Assembly (NCBI RefSeq): GCF_000425545.1
Contig: NZ_AUDQ01000017.1
Span: forward strand, 1-64,000
Direction: 5' to 3'
From: Sporosarcina ureae DSM 2281
GTDB taxonomy: Bacteria > Bacillota > Bacilli > Bacillales_A > Planococcaceae
DNA: 64,000 nucleotides
Positions 48,682 to 59,142 of this stretch are shown piece by piece; position 1 is the first letter of the stretch; the number at the start of each line of letters is the position of its first letter. Under the pieces are notes generated by a model. That model was not told where the DNA came from and searched no databases. It worked only from the letters and a program-made list of their open reading frames with translations. The position numbers were made by a program, and so were the translations under genes.

Positions 48682-51081
48682 ATGAAAATGATTGACAATA
48701 TGGAGAGACCAATTGTGCAGATGTTCAGGGCTTACTGGCAAGAACTGATGAATAGAAAAGTATACTTGTTAACTGCTCTTCTATTCTTAGTAGGATCATT
48801 CTTTCTATCGCAAGCAGTAGTATTCGATATGGCAGTACCATTCTTCTTGCCGATTTGGGCGTTGGCTAGTATGCGTTACCGTCAACACATGATCTATGTA
48901 TTTATAGGGGGCATGGCGGGCAGCGCGTTTCTTGGGGTGGGACAAGCTGTCATTCATTTAGCACAATTGTTACTGTTTCATTCAATCATTAAAATTCCAG
49001 TCGTGAAGAGATCCATTCCGATCGCTGTGGCAGGAGCAATGATTATACCGCAATTAGTCTGGCAGCTTGTAAAGTACGGTGACGGGATGTTGCCTTTGGC
49101 GATTCAGTTGTCGATAGGGTTAGAAGCATTGCTTGCATTGTTCATGACAATTTTCATGTTACTAGCTTTTCCTTCTATAGAAAGAATGCTGTATGGACCA
49201 TGGAATCCTGAGCAGATCAGTGCGATGTGTATTGTGGGAGCGCTGGCAGCTACCGGGATGGGAGGATTCCAAATTGGTGCGGTATCTGTTGCGGGGGTCT
49301 TCTTATTTTTAGCGATATTTGTAGCCGCCGTAGTAGGGGGAGTACCGTTCGCTACAACTGTCGGTATGATTATCGCATTGATAATAGGTGTATCAGAGTT
49401 GTCCTTTACGGGCATGATGGCGTTATATGGTATGACGGGATTACTAGCGGGTTCATTAAAACGCTTTGGAAAGCTTGGAGTCATCACCGGCAGTGTCTTT
49501 GTTTCGCTCTTCTTCCTTCTATATGATGCGACACTGCCTCTGGATACCGTTCACTTTTCCACGGTTGGTGCTGCGGCCTTACTGTTCATATTGATTCCTT
49601 CACGCAAATTAAGCCAAATACGACAAGTTTTATTGCCGAAACAAGAAGGAATATCCGAAAAACGACAGCAATGGCTGGCGGATAAACTAGATGGTCAGTT
49701 GGCGGAGTTCCAGCAATTTGCTCATTTCATGTCAACGCTCGTGAATGATCGTCTGTCTCCTGAAGAGGAAGTTGCGGCGACAAGTCAAGTGCCGTCTATT
49801 TGTCAATCCTGTTTTCGTTACCGAAAGTGTTGGGAGAACGAAGAGGACGGTATAGAACCATTGATTGATGAATGGGAAACAACCTATTCAGCAACGAAAA
49901 AGGCGGCTCGTGTACGAGTTGAACAGCAGATGAAGTACAAATGTCTACGTTTTAAGGGACTAATGAATGAATTGGAAGAGAGAGGGGCCAATAAGTTATT
50001 GATGGGGCAGTTACAACATGGACGAAAAATGTTAGCCTTGCAATTGCGCGATATGAGTACTCATATTGAAAAAGTTATGAGAGAGGTAAAGGAAGACCTA
50101 ACTACGTATAAGTTGGCTGAAGAAGAGCTTGCGAATCGTTTACAATCACAAGCAATAGAGTTTTTCCAAATCGATATTTTATCGGAAGAACGGGGTGCCT
50201 GCAGAATTGTAATTTCTGTACCGGAAAAAAAGGCGGATTTTGAAGCGGAAACGACTGTTGGAGAGTATTTATTACTGCCGATCTTGGAGCAAATGTACGA
50301 AGAGCCGATGCATATTTCAAAATCGACTTATCAGCCGTTTCCATTTCCGCACGTACAATTGACCTTTAGTTCTGCCGTTCGTTTTTCGCTCGAATATGAT
50401 ATCGTCACGACGGCAGGAAAAGGATCGTTCAACGGTGGTGATGCGTATGAGTTATTCAAGATTCATGACGGATTGTCAGCTGTACTGTTATCAGACGGAA
50501 TGGGACAGGATATCAATGCATACCACGAAAGTAGAAAGGTAATCCGACTGATGCGGGAATGCTTGGGTCAAAAAATGGATCCTGAAACTGCTATCCACAC
50601 ATTGCATTATATGATGGCATTGAATGGACTGGATGATATGTATGCAACGCTCGACTTGGCGTTAATTGATTTACAGGAAGGGCGACTGTGGTCGTGGAAA
50701 GCTGGTTCGATGAGTACTTACATTAAAAGAAGTGACGAGTGTATCCGGTTAGACAGCAAAACCGTACCATTTGGCTTCTTGCCATCATTTTCAATAGAGG
50801 CAAAGAATGAAAAGCTAAAGTCAGGTGATATCGTCGTTATGACAACGGATGGAATATTTAATGGAGATATACCGCTTGATATCCAGGAAGACGTGATGAA
50901 TCAAACGATAGAACGTTTTAAAGATATGGATTGCCGAACGATTGCCGATCAAGTAATGATGGAGATGGAGCGTGTATTTGAGTCAGTGGAAGATGATCGT
51001 ACGATTCTTGTAATGAAGGTTGGCCATATTGTGCCAAAGTGGTCAAAAGCTAATAAGCAACCTCGAATCATTTCTAGCTAA
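48682..51081 (+). CDS. spoIIE: Stage II sporulation protein E phosphatase
   Basis: Membrane-bound PP2C phosphatase that dephosphorylates SpoIIAA and so activates sigma-F in the forespore. It also interacts with FtsZ at the polar septum. 799 residues: about ten N-terminal membrane helices (to about residue 320), a central FtsZ-interaction region with a CQSCFRYRKCW cysteine patch, and a C-terminal PP2C domain (from about 580). The PP2C metal-binding aspartates are in VLLSDGMGQD, MTTDGIFNGD and VEDDRTILV. Full length. yabS and yabT, which follow it in B. subtilis, are absent. Confidence 0.96.
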   Translation: MKMIDNMERPIVQMFRAYWQELMNRKVYLLTALLFLVGSFFLSQAVVFDMAVPFFLPIWALASMRYRQHMIYVFIGGMAGSAFLGVGQAVIHLAQLLLFHSIIKIPVVKRSIPIAVAGAMIIPQLVWQLVKYGDGMLPLAIQLSIGLEALLALFMTIFMLLAFPSIERMLYGPWNPEQISAMCIVGALAATGMGGFQIGAVSVAGVFLFLAIFVAAVVGGVPFATTVGMIIALIIGVSELSFTGMMALYGMTGLLAGSLKRFGKLGVITGSVFVSLFFLLYDATLPLDTVHFSTVGAAALLFILIPSRKLSQIRQVLLPKQEGISEKRQQWLADKLDGQLAEFQQFAHFMSTLVNDRLSPEEEVAATSQVPSICQSCFRYRKCWENEEDGIEPLIDEWETTYSATKKAARVRVEQQMKYKCLRFKGLMNELEERGANKLLMGQLQHGRKMLALQLRDMSTHIEKVMREVKEDLTTYKLAEEELANRLQSQAIEFFQIDILSEERGACRIVISVPEKKADFEAETTVGEYLLLPILEQMYEEPMHISKSTYQPFPFPHVQLTFSSAVRFSLEYDIVTTAGKGSFNGGDAYELFKIHDGLSAVLLSDGMGQDINAYHESRKVIRLMRECLGQKMDPETAIHTLHYMMALNGLDDMYATLDLALIDLQEGRLWSWKAGSMSTYIKRSDECIRLDSKTVPFGFLPSFSIEAKNEKLKSGDIVVMTTDGIFNGDIPLDIQEDVMNQTIERFKDMDCRTIADQVMMEMERVFESVEDDRTILVMKVGHIVPKWSKANKQPRIISS

Positions 51082-51116
51082 ACAATGTTAGAATAGAGAG
51101 AGGAGGGAGATGGATC

Positions 51117-52526
51117 ATGAAAAGTTTGCAGCAAAAGGTATTGAAGTTTATCGACAAGCAAACGTTGATTCCTCCCGGCTCTCGTGTATTAGTCGCGTGT
51201 TCGGGTGGTGTGGATTCCATGGCACTGCTTCACTTTCTTGCGACGCACCAGCAATCTTTGGTCATTGAAGTGGCGGCCATCCATGTAGATCATATGTTAC
51301 GTGGGGTTGAATCTGCTGAAGATGCGTCTGTTGTGAAGCAACTGTGCAAGGAATTCGGGCTACCCTTTTATTCTGAACAAGTACCTATTCCGGCTATCTT
51401 AGAAAGCCAGGGCGGTAATATGCAACAAGTGTGTCGGCAACAGCGTTATGCGTGTTTCGAACAAACAATGGAAAGTGAGCGGTTTACCGTTCTCGCAACG
51501 GCCCATCATGCGGAAGACCAACTGGAGACAGTGCTGATTCAATTAAGTAAAGGGCAATCATTAAATGGTATGCCGATCCAGCGGTTGTTTCATTCGGGGA
51601 AAATTATACGTCCATTCCTTCCATTAAAAAAGAGCGAATTGTACACGTATGCGTCATATCACAAAATAAACTTCCGAGAAGATCCAAGTAACCAGCAAGA
51701 TAATTATCTGCGTAATCGTATGCGGCATCACATACTACCAATCTTGATAGACGAAAATCCATCCGTCGCGGTCAATACAGTCAGACAAACAGAACAACAG
51801 CAAGCGGATGAACTTTTGCTAAATGAGCTAGCCGATCAACATTGGCGATCGATTGTTACGTATACGGATGAGCAGCTTCCCTCTTTTCAACGGGAGGCAT
51901 TTCTTGCTATTCCCTACGCTTTACAAAAGCGCGTGATTCAACTACTATTAAAATGTCTAACTAACCCAGCAACAGAGAACGCTGAGTGGCATTTTGCATT
52001 AGTGGATGAACTGTTACAACACATTACGAACTCGGCTGGGAATATCACAATTGATTTGGCGTATGGCTATCGGTTTGTCAGGGAATATGATAAACTGCTA
52101 ATTACAAAAATGGATATAGATACAGCGTCTCTTCGTCCAAAAGTACTTGCGAAAGGTACTTGGCATACGTGGGGGAATATTCAGTTTTACTGGCATCATG
52201 CCAACGCACATATGATCGAAGAACTCTTACCATCAGATGAGGTCAGGTATTTCCAATTACCTGAGTCAGAACTTCCGTTAACTGTACGGCTTCGGATGAC
52301 CGGAGACAGAATGTTGATCAAAGGAATGTCCGAGACAAAACGTGTCAAGCGGATATTGATTGATGAAAAGATAGGAATTAGGCAAAGGCAACAGCAGCCT
52401 GTCATTACGACGGCAAGCGGTACTGTGTGTGCAGTACCCGGTGTACGGTACAGTGAGATGTTTTCACACCGCCAACTAGAAGGCGATTCATACATATGGA
52501 TTACGCGAGAAGGCGAGACAAGATAA
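51117..52526 (+). CDS. tilS: tRNA(Ile) lysidine synthetase
   Basis: Converts C34 of the CAU-anticodon tRNA-Ile to lysidine, changing its identity from Met to Ile. Essential. 469 residues: N-terminal ATP-pyrophosphatase motif [42 protein letters not shown] and [15 protein letters not shown], then the linker and C-terminal domains typical of the long Gram-positive form. GAGGGAG precedes the ATG. Followed by hpt with a 19-bp gap. Confidence 0.95.
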   Translation: MKSLQQKVLKFIDKQTLIPPGSRVLVACSGGVDSMALLHFLATHQQSLVIEVAAIHVDHMLRGVESAEDASVVKQLCKEFGLPFYSEQVPIPAILESQGGNMQQVCRQQRYACFEQTMESERFTVLATAHHAEDQLETVLIQLSKGQSLNGMPIQRLFHSGKIIRPFLPLKKSELYTYASYHKINFREDPSNQQDNYLRNRMRHHILPILIDENPSVAVNTVRQTEQQQADELLLNELADQHWRSIVTYTDEQLPSFQREAFLAIPYALQKRVIQLLLKCLTNPATENAEWHFALVDELLQHITNSAGNITIDLAYGYRFVREYDKLLITKMDIDTASLRPKVLAKGTWHTWGNIQFYWHHANAHMIEELLPSDEVRYFQLPESELPLTVRLRMTGDRMLIKGMSETKRVKRILIDEKIGIRQRQQQPVITTASGTVCAVPGVRYSEMFSHRQLEGDSYIWITREGETR

Positions 52527-52545
52527 AATAGAGGGGGACGGGCCG

Positions 52546-53088
52546 ATGATCGCGCAAGATATCGAGCATGTTTTAATTTCAGAAGAGCAACTAGAAGAGA
52601 AAGTCCGAGAACTCGGAGCAACATTGACTGAAGAGTACCGTGAAAAATTCCCATTAGCAGTGGTTGTACTTAAAGGTGCATTACCATTCATGAGTGACTT
52701 GATCAAACGCATTGATACGTATATCGAATTAGATTTCATGGATGTTTCTAGCTATGGAAATGCGACAGTTTCATCAGGTGAAGTGAAAATCATCAAAGAT
52801 TTGAACACAAGCATAGAAGGCCGCGATGTGTTGATTATTGAAGATATTATCGACAGCGGAAAAACATTGAATTACTTAGTGGAACTGTTTAAATACAGAA
52901 AAGCAAATTCCATCAAGATTGTTACGTTGTTGGATAAGCCGACAGGACGTAAAGTAGATTTAAAAGCAGATTATGTAGGTTTTGATGTACTAGACGCATT
53001 CGTAGTGGGGTATGGGTTGGATTATGCGGAGAAATACCGCAACTTACCGTATATCGGCGTATTGAAAAAGGAAATCTACTCTTTCTAA
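52546..53088 (+). CDS. hpt: Hypoxanthine-guanine phosphoribosyltransferase
   Basis: Salvages hypoxanthine and guanine with PRPP. 180 residues: [19 protein letters not shown], the PRPP motif [20 protein letters not shown] and the C-terminal [20 protein letters not shown] with [20 protein letters not shown] lies before the ATG. The tilS-hpt-ftsH order is universal in Bacillales, and fused in function by stress-related coregulation in some species. Confidence 0.96.
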   Translation: MIAQDIEHVLISEEQLEEKVRELGATLTEEYREKFPLAVVVLKGALPFMSDLIKRIDTYIELDFMDVSSYGNATVSSGEVKIIKDLNTSIEGRDVLIIEDIIDSGKTLNYLVELFKYRKANSIKIVTLLDKPTGRKVDLKADYVGFDVLDAFVVGYGLDYAEKYRNLPYIGVLKKEIYSF

Positions 53089-53138
53089 CAGGAGTGTAAT
53101 GAACCGAATTGAAGGCTGTTTTTTAAAAGGCATTTCTT

Positions 53139-53168
53139 TTGTTAAGTAGTGTCAATCTATGCTAAAAT
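53139..53168 (+). promoter_or_regulatory. Possible ftsH promoter
   Basis: TTGTTA (53139-53144), 18-bp spacer, TAAAAT (53163-53168), about 50 bp before the ftsH start. Confidence 0.45.
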
Positions 53169-53219
53169 TTACAATAGTTTTCTGTTTAGTTTTTGTTGAA
53201 TGAGATGAGGAGGCTTGGG

Positions 53220-55232
53220 ATGAATCGAATACTTCGATACTTTCTTTTATATGGATTAATCTTCCTAGCAATAATGGGGATTTTCAGTTCGCTTAACAAT
53301 CCAAATCCGAAGATGAAACCAATTCGGTATGATGAATTCGTCACAGCGCTGGAACAGGGGAAAGTTGAAAATGCAACTTTTCAGCCATTGCAGCTTGTGT
53401 ATGAAGTAAAAGGGGAAATGGCCGGCTACGAAAAAGGTGAAACTTTCGTAACGAATATTCCAGAAAATGATATGGACAGTATTGGTGAGATTGTCAAAAC
53501 GACAAGTACCGAGATTGACATCCTACCGCCAAAAGAAACAAGCGCGTGGGTATCGTTCTTTACAGGACTCGTACCATTCATAATTATTATTATCCTTTTC
53601 TTCTTCTTGCTGAACCAATCACAAGGCGGCGGTGGCGGCAAGGTGATGAACTTCGGGAAAAGTAAAGCGAAACTGCAATCAGACGATCGAAAGAAAGTAC
53701 GTTTCAATGATGTTGCAGGTGCAGATGAAGAAAAAGCTGAGCTCGAAGAAGTCGTGGACTTCTTGAAAGATGCCAGTAAGTTTGTGGAGTTAGGTGCACG
53801 AATTCCAAAAGGGATTTTGCTAGTAGGACCTCCAGGTACAGGTAAAACATTGCTTGCGCGTGCAGTTGCAGGTGAATCAGGTGTACCATTCTTCTCGATT
53901 TCAGGTTCTGATTTCGTAGAGATGTTCGTAGGTGTAGGGGCTTCCCGAGTGCGTGACTTGTTCGAGAATGCCAAGAAAAACTCACCATGTATTATCTTTA
54001 TCGATGAAATTGACGCGGTTGGACGTCAACGCGGAGCCGGCTTAGGCGGCGGTCACGACGAGCGTGAGCAAACGTTGAACCAGTTGCTAGTAGAAATGGA
54101 TGGCTTTGAAGGAAACGAAGGTATTATTATCGTTGCTGCTACAAACCGTCCGGATATTTTAGACCCGGCACTTCTTCGTCCGGGACGCTTTGACCGTCAA
54201 ATTACGGTTGGTCGTCCAGATGTTAAAGGAAGAGAAGCTGTGTTGAAAGTTCACGCGCGTAACAAACCGCTTGATGAAACAGTTGATATGAAAGCTCTTG
54301 CTCAACGTACTCCAGGATTCTCTGGTGCAGACCTTGAGAACTTATTGAACGAAGCGGCTCTTGTAGCGGCGAGAAGAAATAAACAGAAAATCGATATGTC
54401 CGATATTGATGAAGCAACGGATCGCGTTATTGCAGGCCCTGCGAAAACAAATCGTGTCATTTCGAAAAAGGAACGAAACATTGTCGCGTTCCACGAAGCG
54501 GGTCACGTAGTCGTGGGCTTAATGCTTGATGACGCAGAAATCGTCCATAAAGTAACTATTGTACCTCGTGGGCAGGCTGGCGGATACGCAGTTATGCTTC
54601 CGAAAGAAGATCGCTACTTTATGACAAAACCTGAACTCCTCGACAAAATTGCAGGTCTTCTAGGTGGGCGTGTATCAGAAGAAATCGTCCTTGGCGAAGT
54701 ATCAACCGGTGCACATAATGACTTCCAACGTGCTACAGGTATTGCCCGTTCGATGGTTACAGAATACGGAATGAGCGATAAAATCGGTCCGATGCAGTTT
54801 GGTCAGACGCAAGGCGGTCAAGTATTCCTTGGACGTGACTTCAACTCTGAGCAAAACTATTCTGAAGCGATCGCATACGAGATTGACTCTGAAATGCAAA
54901 CAATAATTAAAGAACAATACGAACGCACAAGACAAATTTTAACTGAAAACCGAGATTTGCTTAATCTGATCGCTACGACTTTATTGGAAGTCGAAACGTT
55001 GGATGCGGAACAAATCAATCACTTGAAAGATCACGGTACCTTGCCTGACCGTCCATACGAAAACAACGAGGGTAGTAATGTTGACAAGAAAGTTGTAGAA
55101 GAATCCCCTGTGGAAACTACAACTCCGGATAGCACGGGTGCACCATCTGACCCGTCAATCGGTGACTTGCCAAGTGAAGGTGGAGCGGTAGATAAGACGC
55201 TGCCATCTATTGACGAAGAACGCAGAGACTAA
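53220..55232 (+). CDS. ftsH: ATP-dependent zinc metalloprotease FtsH
   Basis: Membrane AAA+ protease that degrades misfolded membrane proteins and several regulators, and matters for sporulation. 670 residues: two membrane helices (about 7-25 and 112-132, [18 protein letters not shown]) flank an extracellular loop. The AAA+ module has Walker A GPPGTGKT, Walker B IIFIDEID and RPGRFDRQ. The protease part has FHEAGH (HExxH) and a distant aspartate. The C-terminal tail is acidic and Ser/Pro-rich. GAGGAGG eight bases before the ATG at 53220 fixes the start over the frame start at 53193. Confidence 0.97.
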   Translation: MNRILRYFLLYGLIFLAIMGIFSSLNNPNPKMKPIRYDEFVTALEQGKVENATFQPLQLVYEVKGEMAGYEKGETFVTNIPENDMDSIGEIVKTTSTEIDILPPKETSAWVSFFTGLVPFIIIIILFFFLLNQSQGGGGGKVMNFGKSKAKLQSDDRKKVRFNDVAGADEEKAELEEVVDFLKDASKFVELGARIPKGILLVGPPGTGKTLLARAVAGESGVPFFSISGSDFVEMFVGVGASRVRDLFENAKKNSPCIIFIDEIDAVGRQRGAGLGGGHDEREQTLNQLLVEMDGFEGNEGIIIVAATNRPDILDPALLRPGRFDRQITVGRPDVKGREAVLKVHARNKPLDETVDMKALAQRTPGFSGADLENLLNEAALVAARRNKQKIDMSDIDEATDRVIAGPAKTNRVISKKERNIVAFHEAGHVVVGLMLDDAEIVHKVTIVPRGQAGGYAVMLPKEDRYFMTKPELLDKIAGLLGGRVSEEIVLGEVSTGAHNDFQRATGIARSMVTEYGMSDKIGPMQFGQTQGGQVFLGRDFNSEQNYSEAIAYEIDSEMQTIIKEQYERTRQILTENRDLLNLIATTLLEVETLDAEQINHLKDHGTLPDRPYENNEGSNVDKKVVEESPVETTTPDSTGAPSDPSIGDLPSEGGAVDKTLPSIDEERRD

Positions 55233-55241
55233 GCGAACCCA

Positions 55242-55272
55242 ACAGCCGACTGTATACAGTCGGCTGTTTTCT
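55242..55272 (+). terminator. Terminator after ftsH
   Basis: ACAGCCGACTG and CAGTCGGCTGT form a perfect 11-bp stem with a TATA loop, followed by TTTCTTA. Confidence 0.9.
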
Positions 55273-55370
55273 TATGAAGGGAAGTGCGTTCGGTACACAT
55301 TCACAGTATCTGCATGTGAAATTATGATATGATGTACGGGAAAAAGTCAAAGTAAGAGGGGACAGCGACT

Positions 55371-56135
55371 ATGTTATTAGTATTAGATACAGGCAATACG
55401 AATATTGTGTTAGGTGTATATGAAGGGGATCAATTGAAGCACCACTGGCGGATGGAAACCTATCGACATAAGACAGAAGACGAATACGCTATGCAAGTAA
55501 AGGCGATGTTCCAGCATGTGGGGCTTTCATTTACTGACATCACAGGCATTATTATTTCTTCTGTAGTGCCGCCTGTTATGTTCCCTTTAGAGCAAATGTG
55601 TAAAAAGTACTTTAATCAAAAGCCGATGGTCGTTGGACCGGGTGTGAAAACAGGATTAAATATCAAATATGAAAATCCCCGCGAAGTTGGTGCGGACCGA
55701 ATTGTTAATGCGGTGGCAGCCATTAGGGAATACGGTAGCCCGCTCATTATCGTAGATTTTGGAACGGCGACTACGTATTGCTATGTTAATGAACATGGCG
55801 AATACATGGGCGGATCTATTGCGCCTGGTATTAAGATATCTATGGAAGCATTGTTTGATCGTGCCTCTAAATTACCGCGCGTTCAACTCGCTCGGCCGGA
55901 ACATGTAGTAGGTAAAAATACGGTTGCTGCCATGCAGTCGGGTATAATATTTGGATACGTTGGCCAAGTAGAAGGAATCGTCAACCGTATAAAAGAAGAT
56001 TGCGAAGTACAACCTACTGTGATCGCAACAGGTGGGATGGCGGATTTAATTGCATCTGAAACCAAAGTGATTGATATTGTGGATGACTTCCTGACGCTTA
56101 AAGGATTACATCTGATTTATGAAAGAAATTTGTAA
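55371..56135 (+). CDS. coaX: Type III pantothenate kinase
   Basis: First step of coenzyme A synthesis. Acetate and sugar kinase/Hsp70-like fold, 254 residues: [20 protein letters not shown] (phosphate 1), the central [13 protein letters not shown] and [18 protein letters not shown] (catalytic and phosphate 2), and the C-terminal [10 protein letters not shown] (adenosine). Resistant to CoA feedback by family. Followed by hslO after 12 bp. Confidence 0.95.
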   Translation: MLLVLDTGNTNIVLGVYEGDQLKHHWRMETYRHKTEDEYAMQVKAMFQHVGLSFTDITGIIISSVVPPVMFPLEQMCKKYFNQKPMVVGPGVKTGLNIKYENPREVGADRIVNAVAAIREYGSPLIIVDFGTATTYCYVNEHGEYMGGSIAPGIKISMEALFDRASKLPRVQLARPEHVVGKNTVAAMQSGIIFGYVGQVEGIVNRIKEDCEVQPTVIATGGMADLIASETKVIDIVDDFLTLKGLHLIYERNL

Positions 56136-56147
56136 GGAGAGAATAAA

Positions 56148-57017
56148 ATGACAACAGATTATTTAGTAAAAGCATTAGCCTTTGAGGGGCAAATTCGTGC
56201 ATATGCAGTACGTTCAACAGAAACGGTAGGAGAAGTGCAACGTCGTCACCAAATGTGGCCGACAGCGACTGCTGCTCTTGGGCGTACGATTTCAGCAGCG
56301 GTCATGATGGGTGCTATGTTAAAAGGTGATGACAGCATTACAGTGAAAATCCAAGGCGATGGTCCACTAGGCCCGATTGTTGTGGATGCTAATGCAAAAG
56401 GAGAAGTTCGTGGTTATGCAACGTACCCACAAACGCACTTGCCATTGAATGAACAAGGGAAATTAGACGTTCGTGGAGCAGTGGGTACGGAAGGTATGCT
56501 GTCTATCGTAAAGGATCTAGGGTTGAAAGATTACTTTACAGGGCAAGTACCGATTATTTCCGGGGAAATTGCTGAAGACTTCACCCACTATATGGTAGTA
56601 TCTGAACAAGTGCCATCGGCTGTTGCTTTAGGGGTACTCGTGGATCCAGATAACACGGTTAAAGCATCAGGCGGATTTATTCTGCAAGTCATGCCAGGAG
56701 CTACGGAAGAGACAATTGAATTGCTGGAAGGAAGAATCGCAAACATGACGGCAATTTCCACTATGATTGACAATGGACTGACACCTGAAGGAATCCTAAC
56801 AGAAGTACTAGGTCAGGAAAACGTAGAATTCCTCTCTAAAGTAGATGTGAAATTTGATTGTGAGTGTTCCAAAGAACGCTTTAGCGAAGCGATTAAAGGA
56901 CTTGGGGCTGAAGAAATCCAAGCGATGATAGATGAAGATCATGGTGCAGAAGCGCAATGCCACTTCTGTCTGGAAAAGTATGAATTCTCTGAGCAAGAAC
57001 TACAAGAATTACTTTAA
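56148..57017 (+). CDS. hslO: Redox-regulated chaperone Hsp33
   Basis: Holdase chaperone switched on by oxidation and unfolding. 289 residues, with the C-terminal zinc switch intact: CECSKERF and CHFCLEKY supply four cysteines (C-x-C near 236-238, C-x2-C near 269-272). N-terminal substrate-binding domain starts [28 protein letters not shown] lies before the ATG. Conserved neighbour of coaX and cysK. Confidence 0.95.
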   Translation: MTTDYLVKALAFEGQIRAYAVRSTETVGEVQRRHQMWPTATAALGRTISAAVMMGAMLKGDDSITVKIQGDGPLGPIVVDANAKGEVRGYATYPQTHLPLNEQGKLDVRGAVGTEGMLSIVKDLGLKDYFTGQVPIISGEIAEDFTHYMVVSEQVPSAVALGVLVDPDNTVKASGGFILQVMPGATEETIELLEGRIANMTAISTMIDNGLTPEGILTEVLGQENVEFLSKVDVKFDCECSKERFSEAIKGLGAEEIQAMIDEDHGAEAQCHFCLEKYEFSEQELQELL

Positions 57018-57028
57018 TCAGAATCTAA

Positions 57029-57074
57029 ATTACTCACCCGTTACCGTTCGTGTTTTACGGTGGCGGGTAATTTA
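57029..57074 (+). terminator. Terminator after hslO
   Basis: TTAC..CCCG..CCG pairs with CGG..CGGGTAA with small internal loops, followed by TTT. Imperfect but long. Confidence 0.7.
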
Positions 57075-57238
57075 ATAATCTATGCAAACTTATAAATTCA
57101 ATATAGAAAGCGCTACCAATATCCGCACAAGTATTGTAAGCATAAATGAATACAGACTTATATATACATCGACAAAGGACTTGGCGTTCAACCTGTTTAG
57201 TGAGAAAGTGATAAACTGTAATCTTCTGAATGATATTA

Positions 57239-57267
57239 TTGACAAGTGAAATAGAAGGTAGTAACAT
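57239..57267 (+). promoter_or_regulatory. cysK promoter
   Basis: TTGACA (57239-57244), 17-bp spacer, TAACAT (57262-57267), about 50 bp before cysK. In B. subtilis cysK is repressed by CymR. I could not identify a certain CymR box here. Confidence 0.6.
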
Positions 57268-57316
57268 TAAGTCAATAAAACATATTAAAATACTGGGTAT
57301 TAGGAGCGGATGACAA

Positions 57317-58243
57317 ATGAGTAGAGTGGGAAATTCAGTTATTGATTTAGTAGGTAACACACCATTAGTAAAATTAAATCGTTTAACAGGTGCAGATGAT
57401 GCAGATGTGTATTTGAAACTAGAATTTTTCAATCCTGGCTCAAGCGTCAAGGACCGTATCGCGCTTGCTATGATCGAGGCAGCGGAAAAAAACGGTAAAT
57501 TAAAAGAAGGTAGCACAATCATTGAACCGACAAGCGGAAACACAGGAATTGGACTTGCGATGATCGCAGCGGCTAAAGGGTATAAATCTGTACTTGTTAT
57601 GCCTGACACGATGAGTTTAGAGCGACGCAACTTACTCCGCGCATACGGAGCTGATTTAGTACTAACTCCAGGTGCTGAAGGGATGAAAGGCGCAATCTCA
57701 AAAGCTGAGCAACTAGCAGAAGAAAACGGTTGGTTCTTGCCGCAACAGTTCAATAATGAAGCAAATCCCGAAGTTCATCGTTTGACAACGGGGCCGGAAA
57801 TCGTCAATGCTCTAGATCAAGTAGATGCATTTATCTCGGGAATTGGTACGGGTGGTACGATTACAGGAGCGGGTGAAGTGTTGAAAGAACATTTCCCTGG
57901 AGTTCGTATCGTAGCGGTAGAGCCGGAAGATTCAGCTATATTATCTGGTGGTAAGCCGGGACCACATAAAATTCAAGGGATCGGTGCGGGATTCGTGCCG
58001 GAAGTTTTAGACACGGCTATCTATGATGAAATTATCAAAGTCTCTAATGATGATGCGTATACGTTTGCGCGTCGTGCGGCTCGTGAAGAGGGGATCCTTG
58101 GAGGCGTATCTTCAGGTGCGGCGATTGCGGCTGCGTTGCAAGTGGCAAAGAAGCTAGGTAAAGGCAAGACAGTTGTGGCGATCATCCCATCTAACGGAGA
58201 GCGTTACTTAAGCACACCTCTTTATCAGTTTGACGAAGAGTAA
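57317..58243 (+). CDS. cysK: Cysteine synthase A (O-acetylserine sulfhydrylase)
   Basis: PLP enzyme making cysteine from O-acetylserine and sulfide, 308 residues. PLP lysine in [15 protein letters not shown], substrate loop [20 protein letters not shown], phosphate-binding [17 protein letters not shown], and [24 protein letters not shown] precedes the ATG. It has its own promoter and is followed by a strong terminator, so it is probably monocistronic. Confidence 0.97.
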   Translation: MSRVGNSVIDLVGNTPLVKLNRLTGADDADVYLKLEFFNPGSSVKDRIALAMIEAAEKNGKLKEGSTIIEPTSGNTGIGLAMIAAAKGYKSVLVMPDTMSLERRNLLRAYGADLVLTPGAEGMKGAISKAEQLAEENGWFLPQQFNNEANPEVHRLTTGPEIVNALDQVDAFISGIGTGGTITGAGEVLKEHFPGVRIVAVEPEDSAILSGGKPGPHKIQGIGAGFVPEVLDTAIYDEIIKVSNDDAYTFARRAAREEGILGGVSSGAAIAAALQVAKKLGKGKTVVAIIPSNGERYLSTPLYQFDEE

Positions 58244-58319
58244 AAGATTAAGTATCGCGGGAGCCTTCTGCTAGCGCTGCAGTGGTTCTGAAGACATAAT
58301 TGTATCCTTTGCACATATG

Positions 58320-58369
58320 AAACTGACGCTAGAAGTAGTAAGTTGCTTCTAGCGTCAGTTTCTTTTTAT
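58320..58369 (+). terminator. Strong terminator after cysK
   Basis: AACTGACGCTAGAAG (58321-58335) and CTTCTAGCGTCAGTT (58346-58360) form a perfect 15-bp stem with a 10-base loop, followed by TCTTTTT. Confidence 0.93.
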
Positions 58370-58474
58370 ATCCAGTAACGAAATGGCGTAATCTTCAAGT
58401 TGTTATCAGCGGGTAAAATTCTGTATAATTAAGACGAACCAACCTAGTTATACATAGAACAGAGGAGGCTCACT

Positions 58475-59116
58475 GTGAATAAAAAGTGGAGCATAATAGT
58501 TTCAGTTATAATTGTGATTGTCATGGGTACTATTATTTTCTTATTGAATAAGGAAATTAAAGAGGAAACGGGCGGCCTTCCGGGTTATGAGGATTTGAAT
58601 ATGGAAAGTTTGCCGAAAGATGTGGTAGATCGTTTGCCGGAGGATTGGCAAACGACTACGGACACTGATAAGCCTGGGCTAGCGAAGGGGGACTTAGCGC
58701 CGGATTTCGAATTGACTACATTGTCAGGTGATACGGTCAAGTTATCTGATTATCGTGGCAAGACGGTCATGTTGAACTTCTGGGCATCATGGTGTCCGCC
58801 ATGCCGTTCAGAAATGCCGCATATGGAAAACTACTATACAGACAATAAAGAGTCTGACGATATGGAGATACTCGCGGTCAATATGACGAAAACAGAGAAG
58901 AATAAGATAGAGAGTGCGAAAGAATTTGTCGATGAATACAATTTAACATTCCCGATTTTATTGGATAAGGATAGCGAAGTCATGAAAATGTATCAGATAA
59001 AAGTCTATCCGACTTCGTATATCATCAATAAAGATGGTGTGATTACAGATAAAGTGATGTTGCCGTTGGATGATACTATGATTAAACAGTTAATAGAGGA
59101 AAGTAACGCAGAGTGA
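58475..59116 (+). CDS. Membrane-anchored thiol-disulfide oxidoreductase (ResA/TlpA-like)
   Basis: 213 residues. One N-terminal membrane anchor (about 5-24, WSIIVSVIIVIVMGTIIFLL) places a thioredoxin-like domain outside the cytoplasm. The domain begins APDFELTTLSGDTVKLSDYR, and the active site is NFWASWCPPCRSEMPHMENY with CPPC. The cis-proline segment is KVYPTSYIINKDG. ResA-like proteins reduce apocytochrome c and TlpA-like ones other thiols. The substrate here is not known. GAGGAGG precedes the GTG start. It is not part of the canonical order and overlaps the pabB upstream region. Confidence 0.88.
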   Translation: MNKKWSIIVSVIIVIVMGTIIFLLNKEIKEETGGLPGYEDLNMESLPKDVVDRLPEDWQTTTDTDKPGLAKGDLAPDFELTTLSGDTVKLSDYRGKTVMLNFWASWCPPCRSEMPHMENYYTDNKESDDMEILAVNMTKTEKNKIESAKEFVDEYNLTFPILLDKDSEVMKMYQIKVYPTSYIINKDGVITDKVMLPLDDTMIKQLIEESNAE

Positions 59117-59142
59117 ATACTAGAGACGCAGGGGGAACTAGC

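Noticed and set aside
53426..53974. 182-codon minus-strand frame opposite ftsH
   Set aside because: Shadow of the conserved AAA+ coding region of ftsH.
57055..57753. 232-codon minus-strand frame opposite the start of cysK
   Set aside because: It is antisense to cysK and its promoter and includes the hslO terminator. No protein family is recognisable.
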